From NCBI RefSeq assembly GCF_001457475.1, contig NZ_LN831029.1, positions 3,596,001 through 3,660,000 on the forward strand: a DNA stretch of 64,000 nt, written 5' to 3'. Positions within the stretch are counted from its first letter, which is position 1, and the number at the start of each line of letters is the position of its first letter. A model generated the notes under the pieces. That model worked only from the letters and a program-made list of their open reading frames with translations. It had not been told where the DNA came from and ran no database searches. The translations under genes were made by a program, and so were the position numbers. This document shows positions 60,637-64,000 of this stretch, in pieces. Source of the stretch: Achromobacter xylosoxidans (lineage in GTDB: Bacteria > Pseudomonadota > Gammaproteobacteria > Burkholderiales > Burkholderiaceae_B).

Positions 60637-61710
60637 ATGCCCGTCAGCGACATCGACCTGATCCGCGCCTGGAAACAGGTGCTCACGCTTTCCCGCCTCG
60701 AAGCCGGCCAGACCGTGACCGTGCTCACCGGCGCCGACACCCATCCGCAGACGCTGCGCTGCGCCATCGCCGCCGCCGGCGACATGGGCGCGCGGGTCAA
60801 CCGCCTCGACCTGCCGCCGGTCAACGGCGAAAAATCCCTCAGCCGCGACTCGCTGGCCTACCTGGGCACCACGCCGCTGACCGGCAACCCCGCCGCCATC
60901 GCCGCGCTCAAGGCCAGCGACCTGGTGCTGGACCTGATGACGCTGCTGTTCTCGCCCGAGCAGCACGAGATCCTGCTGGGCGGCACCAAGATCCTGCTGG
61001 CGGTCGAGCCGCCCGAGATTCTCTGCCGCCTGGTGCCCACCGAGGCCGACCGCGCCCGCGTGCGCGCGGCCGCCGCGCAAATCGCCGAGGCGCGCCAGAT
61101 GCGCATCACCTCCCGGGCCGGCACCGACCTGCAATGCCGCCTGGGCAGCTTCCCGGCGATTTCCGAATACGGTTTCGTCGACGAGCCAGGGCGCTGGGAC
61201 CACTGGCCCAGCGGCTTCGTGCTGACCTGGCCCGACGAGGGCCACAGCAACGGCCAGGTGGTGCTGGACCGCGGCGACATCCTGCTGCCGATGAAGGACT
61301 ACGTCACCGACCCGATCACCCTCACCGTGGAACGCGGCTACGTCACCCGCATCCAGGGCGGCCTGCAGGCCGAGGTGCTGCGCGACTACATGGCGTCGTA
61401 CGAAGACCCGGAAGCGTACGCCGTCTCGCACATCGGCTGGGGCCTGCAGCCGCGCGCCCACTGGTCGATGCTGGGCCACTACGGCAAGGAGACCCACATC
61501 GGCATGGACGCCCGCGCCTTCGAGGGCAACTTCCTCTGGTCCATGGGACCGAACAACGAGGCCGGCGGTCAACGCACCACCGCCTGCCATATCGACATCC
61601 CGATGCGCCGCTGCACGGTGATGCTGGACGAACGCGCCGTCGTCATCGACGGCGTGGTGCAGGACGAACCCGGGCTGGCCTACGCCGCCCGCCGCAAGGA
61701 GCTGGCATGA
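60637..61710 (+). CDS. nicX: 2,5-dihydroxypyridine 5,6-dioxygenase NicX
   Basis: This 357-residue Fe(II) dioxygenase opens the 2,5-dihydroxypyridine ring to N-formylmaleamate. The iron ligands H265 (in SHIGWG), H318 and D320 (in CHID) fall at exactly the positions reported for P. putida NicX, so the protein appears complete and active. A CAGGAG ribosome-binding site precedes the ATG. The stop overlaps the nicF start. Confidence 0.95.
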   Translation: MPVSDIDLIRAWKQVLTLSRLEAGQTVTVLTGADTHPQTLRCAIAAAGDMGARVNRLDLPPVNGEKSLSRDSLAYLGTTPLTGNPAAIAALKASDLVLDLMTLLFSPEQHEILLGGTKILLAVEPPEILCRLVPTEADRARVRAAAAQIAEARQMRITSRAGTDLQCRLGSFPAISEYGFVDEPGRWDHWPSGFVLTWPDEGHSNGQVVLDRGDILLPMKDYVTDPITLTVERGYVTRIQGGLQAEVLRDYMASYEDPEAYAVSHIGWGLQPRAHWSMLGHYGKETHIGMDARAFEGNFLWSMGPNNEAGGQRTTACHIDIPMRRCTVMLDERAVVIDGVVQDEPGLAYAARRKELA

Positions 61711-62360
61711 CCCACACCGTTCCCGCCGGGGATATCTCGGCCTACGCCCGCCAGGGCTTCGGCACGCCGCTGCCGTTGAAGGCGCCGTTCGGCCTGCTGA
61801 TCATCGACTTCGTCAACGGCTTTGCCGACCCCGCCGTGTTCGGCGGCGGCAACATCCCGCCGGCCATCGAGCGCACCCGGACGTTGCTGGCGCATGCGCG
61901 CGAACAAGGGTGGCCGGTGGCCCACAGCCGCATCGTGTTCTCCGACGACGATGCCGACAGCAACATCTTCTGCCTCAAGGTGCCGGGCATGCTGACCCTG
62001 AAGGAAGACAGCCACAACAGCACCATCGTGCCGCAGCTGGCCCCCGCGCCCGGCGAATACGTGGTGCGCAAGAGCACGCCGTCGGCGTTCTACGGCACCA
62101 TGCTGGCGCCGTGGCTGGCGCAACGCGGCGTGCAGACGCTGGTGGTGGCCGGCTGCGTCACCAGCGGCTGCGTGCGCGCCAGCGTGGTCGACGCCATGCA
62201 GGCTGGCTTGCGGCCACTGGTGGTGTCCGACTGTTGCGGCGACCGCGCGCTGGGGCCGCACGAGGCCAACCTGTTCGACATGGCGCAGAAGTACGCCGCC
62301 GTCATGCCGCTGGAGCAGGCGCTGGCCGACATCGCCGCGCTGCCCGGCGCGGCGCGATAG
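61707..62360 (+). CDS. nicF: Maleamate amidohydrolase NicF
   Basis: This 217-residue isochorismatase-like cysteine hydrolase converts maleamate to maleate and ammonia. The Asp-Lys-Cys triad is D34 (LLIIDFVNGF), K122 (VVRKSTPSAF) and C150 (VAGCVTSGCVRAS). The ATG overlaps the nicX stop by four bases, which implies translational coupling. The last pathway step, maleate isomerase, is not seen in the window. Confidence 0.94.
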   Translation: MTHTVPAGDISAYARQGFGTPLPLKAPFGLLIIDFVNGFADPAVFGGGNIPPAIERTRTLLAHAREQGWPVAHSRIVFSDDDADSNIFCLKVPGMLTLKEDSHNSTIVPQLAPAPGEYVVRKSTPSAFYGTMLAPWLAQRGVQTLVVAGCVTSGCVRASVVDAMQAGLRPLVVSDCCGDRALGPHEANLFDMAQKYAAVMPLEQALADIAALPGAAR

Positions 62361-62400
62361 CGGCATAATCAGCCAATCCGCCCGGATCGCCTTCGCCCAT

Positions 62401-64000
62401 GAACCTGCCCCATCCCCGCGCGCAGCACGACGCGCTGCTGAGCCACCCCGGCGCGCTCCTGGTCGTGCGCGCGCCGACCGCCCCGCCGCGCCCGGCGCCC
62501 GGGCAGCCGGGCGTGGTCTCGGATTACGTCCAGGACACGCCCGAGATCTTCGTGGCGGTGCTGGCAGATGATGCCGCGCCTGATGGCTGGCGCGCGCTGG
62601 CCTTCAACGGCCACGTCGACCTGGGCACCGGCATCCGCACCGCGCTGGCGCAGATCGTGGCCGAGGAATTGCATGTGCCGATGGCGCGGCTCGAAATGGT
62701 GCTGGGCCACACCAACGCCACCCCCAACCAGGGCCCCACCATCGCCAGCGCCAGCATCCAGATTTCGGCCGCGCCCTTGCGCCGCGCCGCGGCCCAGGCG
62801 CGCGAGCAGCTGCTGGCGCGGGCCGCGCGGCAATGGGGCGTGGCGGCGGACACGCTGCGCTTGCGCGACGGCATCGTGCGCCCCGCCGATGAGCGCGACG
62901 AACGCGCCCTGCGCTACGGTCAACTGGTCCAGGGCCAGCACACCCGGCTGGAACTGGCCGCCGATGATTCCCAGGTGCGGCTCAAGCCGGCGGGCGACTA
63001 CACCCTGGTCGGCAGCGCCGTCGCGCGCGTCGACATTCCCGCCAAGGCCACCGGCGAACTGAGCTTCGTGCACGACGTGCGCGTGCCCGGCATGCGCCAC
63101 GGCCGCGTGGTGCGCCCGCCGCATCCCGGCCGCGATGCCGGCGACTTCATCGGCCGCTGCCTGCTCGATGTCGACACCGGTTCGGTCGCGCACCTGCCCG
63201 GGCGCGTCCAGGTCGTGGTGCAAGGCGATTTCATCGGCGTGGTGGCGGACCGCGAGGAGCAGGCCGAAGCCGCCATGCGCGCGCTCAAGGTCCGCTGGAA
63301 GCCGGTGCCGCCGGCGCCGGCGCTCGACGACCTGGCCAGCGCCATCCGCGCCAACCCGGCGCGCCGCCGCCTGCTGCTGGAGGAAGGCGACGTCGACGCC
63401 GCCTGTGCCGGCGCAGCGGTGCACCTGCGCCGCACCTACGTCTGGCCCTACCAGATGCACGCGTCGATCGGGCCTTCGTGCGCGGTGGCGGATCATCGCG
63501 ATGGCCGCCTCACGGTCTGGGCCGGCACCCAGAATCCGCACATGCTGCGCGCAGACCTGGACCGCCTGCTCAAGCTGGGCGAGGACCGCATCGACATCAT
63601 CCGCATGGAAGCCGCCGGCTGTTATGGCCGCAACTGCGCCGACGACGTCTGCGCCGACGCCGCGCTGCTGTCGGCCGCCGTCGGCGCGCCGGTGCGGGTG
63701 CAACTGATGCGCGACCAGGAACACCAGTGGGAGCCCAAGGGCACGGGCCAGCTGATGGACGTGGGCGCGGCGCTGGACACCGAGGGCAGGCTGCTGGCCT
63801 ACGACTTCCAGGTGCGCTATCCGTCCAACGACGCGCCGCTGCTGGCGCTGCTGCTGACCGGCGGCGTGTCCGGCGAGCCGCGCGTGCTGGAAATGGGCGA
63901 CCGCACCTCGGTGCCGCCGTATCGCTATCCCAGCCGCCGCATCGTCTGCCACGACACCGCGCCGCTGGTGCGCGCCTCGTGGCTGCGCGGGGTCTCGGCC
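62401..64000 (+). CDS. Molybdopterin-type nicotinate dehydrogenase large subunit (partial, runs off right edge)
   Basis: The frame from ATG at 62401 is open to the window end (533 residues visible). It is an aldehyde oxidase/xanthine dehydrogenase-type large subunit of the isoquinoline-1-oxidoreductase-beta branch: FNGHVDLGTGIRTALAQIVA, ATPNQGPTIASASIQISAAP, the substrate-channel segment PYQMHASIGPSCAVAD and MEAAGCYGRNCADDVCADAA. Unlike the gene at 54842-57724 it keeps the intact Mo-binding features but no heme motifs are visible in the portion present. It follows nicF by 40 bp and is probably the catalytic partner of NicA. The C-terminus cannot be seen, so a fused cytochrome there is not excluded. 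Confidence 0.88.

Overview
The window looks like a chromosome segment of a very GC-rich betaproteobacterium of the Alcaligenaceae (Bordetella/Achromobacter type). The evidence is gene content: a Bug-family solute receptor, a ParD-like/Map pair, many LysR regulators, and a nicotinate-degradation locus built around a BpsR/NicR-like MarR repressor. No rRNA, tRNA, insertion sequence, integrase, phage gene or CRISPR array was seen. Genes are tightly packed, and only the nicC-nicD gap exceeds 300 bp.

Region 1 (1-26052) is part of a type VI secretion system (T6SS) cluster that continues off the left edge. It holds core genes (tssK end, tssL, tssM, tagF, an OmpA-like envelope protein, tssA), a TagX-like peptidoglycan peptidase, two vgrG genes and three candidate effectors. 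These are (a) a 1725-residue VgrG with a C-terminal metzincin-like metallopeptidase, followed by an overlapping secreted partner; (b) a minus-strand vgrG / DUF4123 adaptor / DUF3304 lipoprotein / Tle1-like module, in which the lipase nucleophile position is Asp instead of Ser; and (c) a PAAR protein with a C-terminal HExxH zincin, preceded by a small PDG-repeat protein.

Region 2 (26100-37400) is mixed: a ParD-like/Map operon with a perfect upstream palindrome, an MFS transporter, a glutathione S-transferase, a periplasmic Cu/Zn superoxide dismutase, a DUF445 membrane protein, a LysR regulator divergent from an enolase, a DUF2000 protein, an unrecognised integral membrane protein and two lipoproteins.

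Region 3 (37400-50000) is a fatty-acyl-CoA or related acid catabolic operon (bifunctional hydratase/dehydrogenase, thiolase, two acyl-CoA dehydrogenases, acyl-CoA ligase, Bug receptor) with a divergent LysR regulator. It is followed by a D-cysteine desulfhydrase-like enzyme, a GntR/FCD regulator and a universal stress protein.

Region 4 (50060-52622) is a LysR regulator divergent from a 14-TM DHA2-type MFS pump.

Region 5 (52735-64000, runs off the right edge) is the nicotinate catabolic locus: MarR repressor, MFS transporter, cytochrome-bearing NicB-like subunit, NicA, NicC, then divergently NicD, NicX, NicF and a molybdopterin-type dehydrogenase large subunit. Together they would hydroxylate nicotinate, convert 6-hydroxynicotinate to 2,5-dihydroxypyridine, cleave the ring and deformylate and deamidate to maleate. 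Maleate isomerase (NicE) is not in the window. The notable feature is that the nicotinate dehydrogenase large subunit is encoded by two separate genes on opposite strands.
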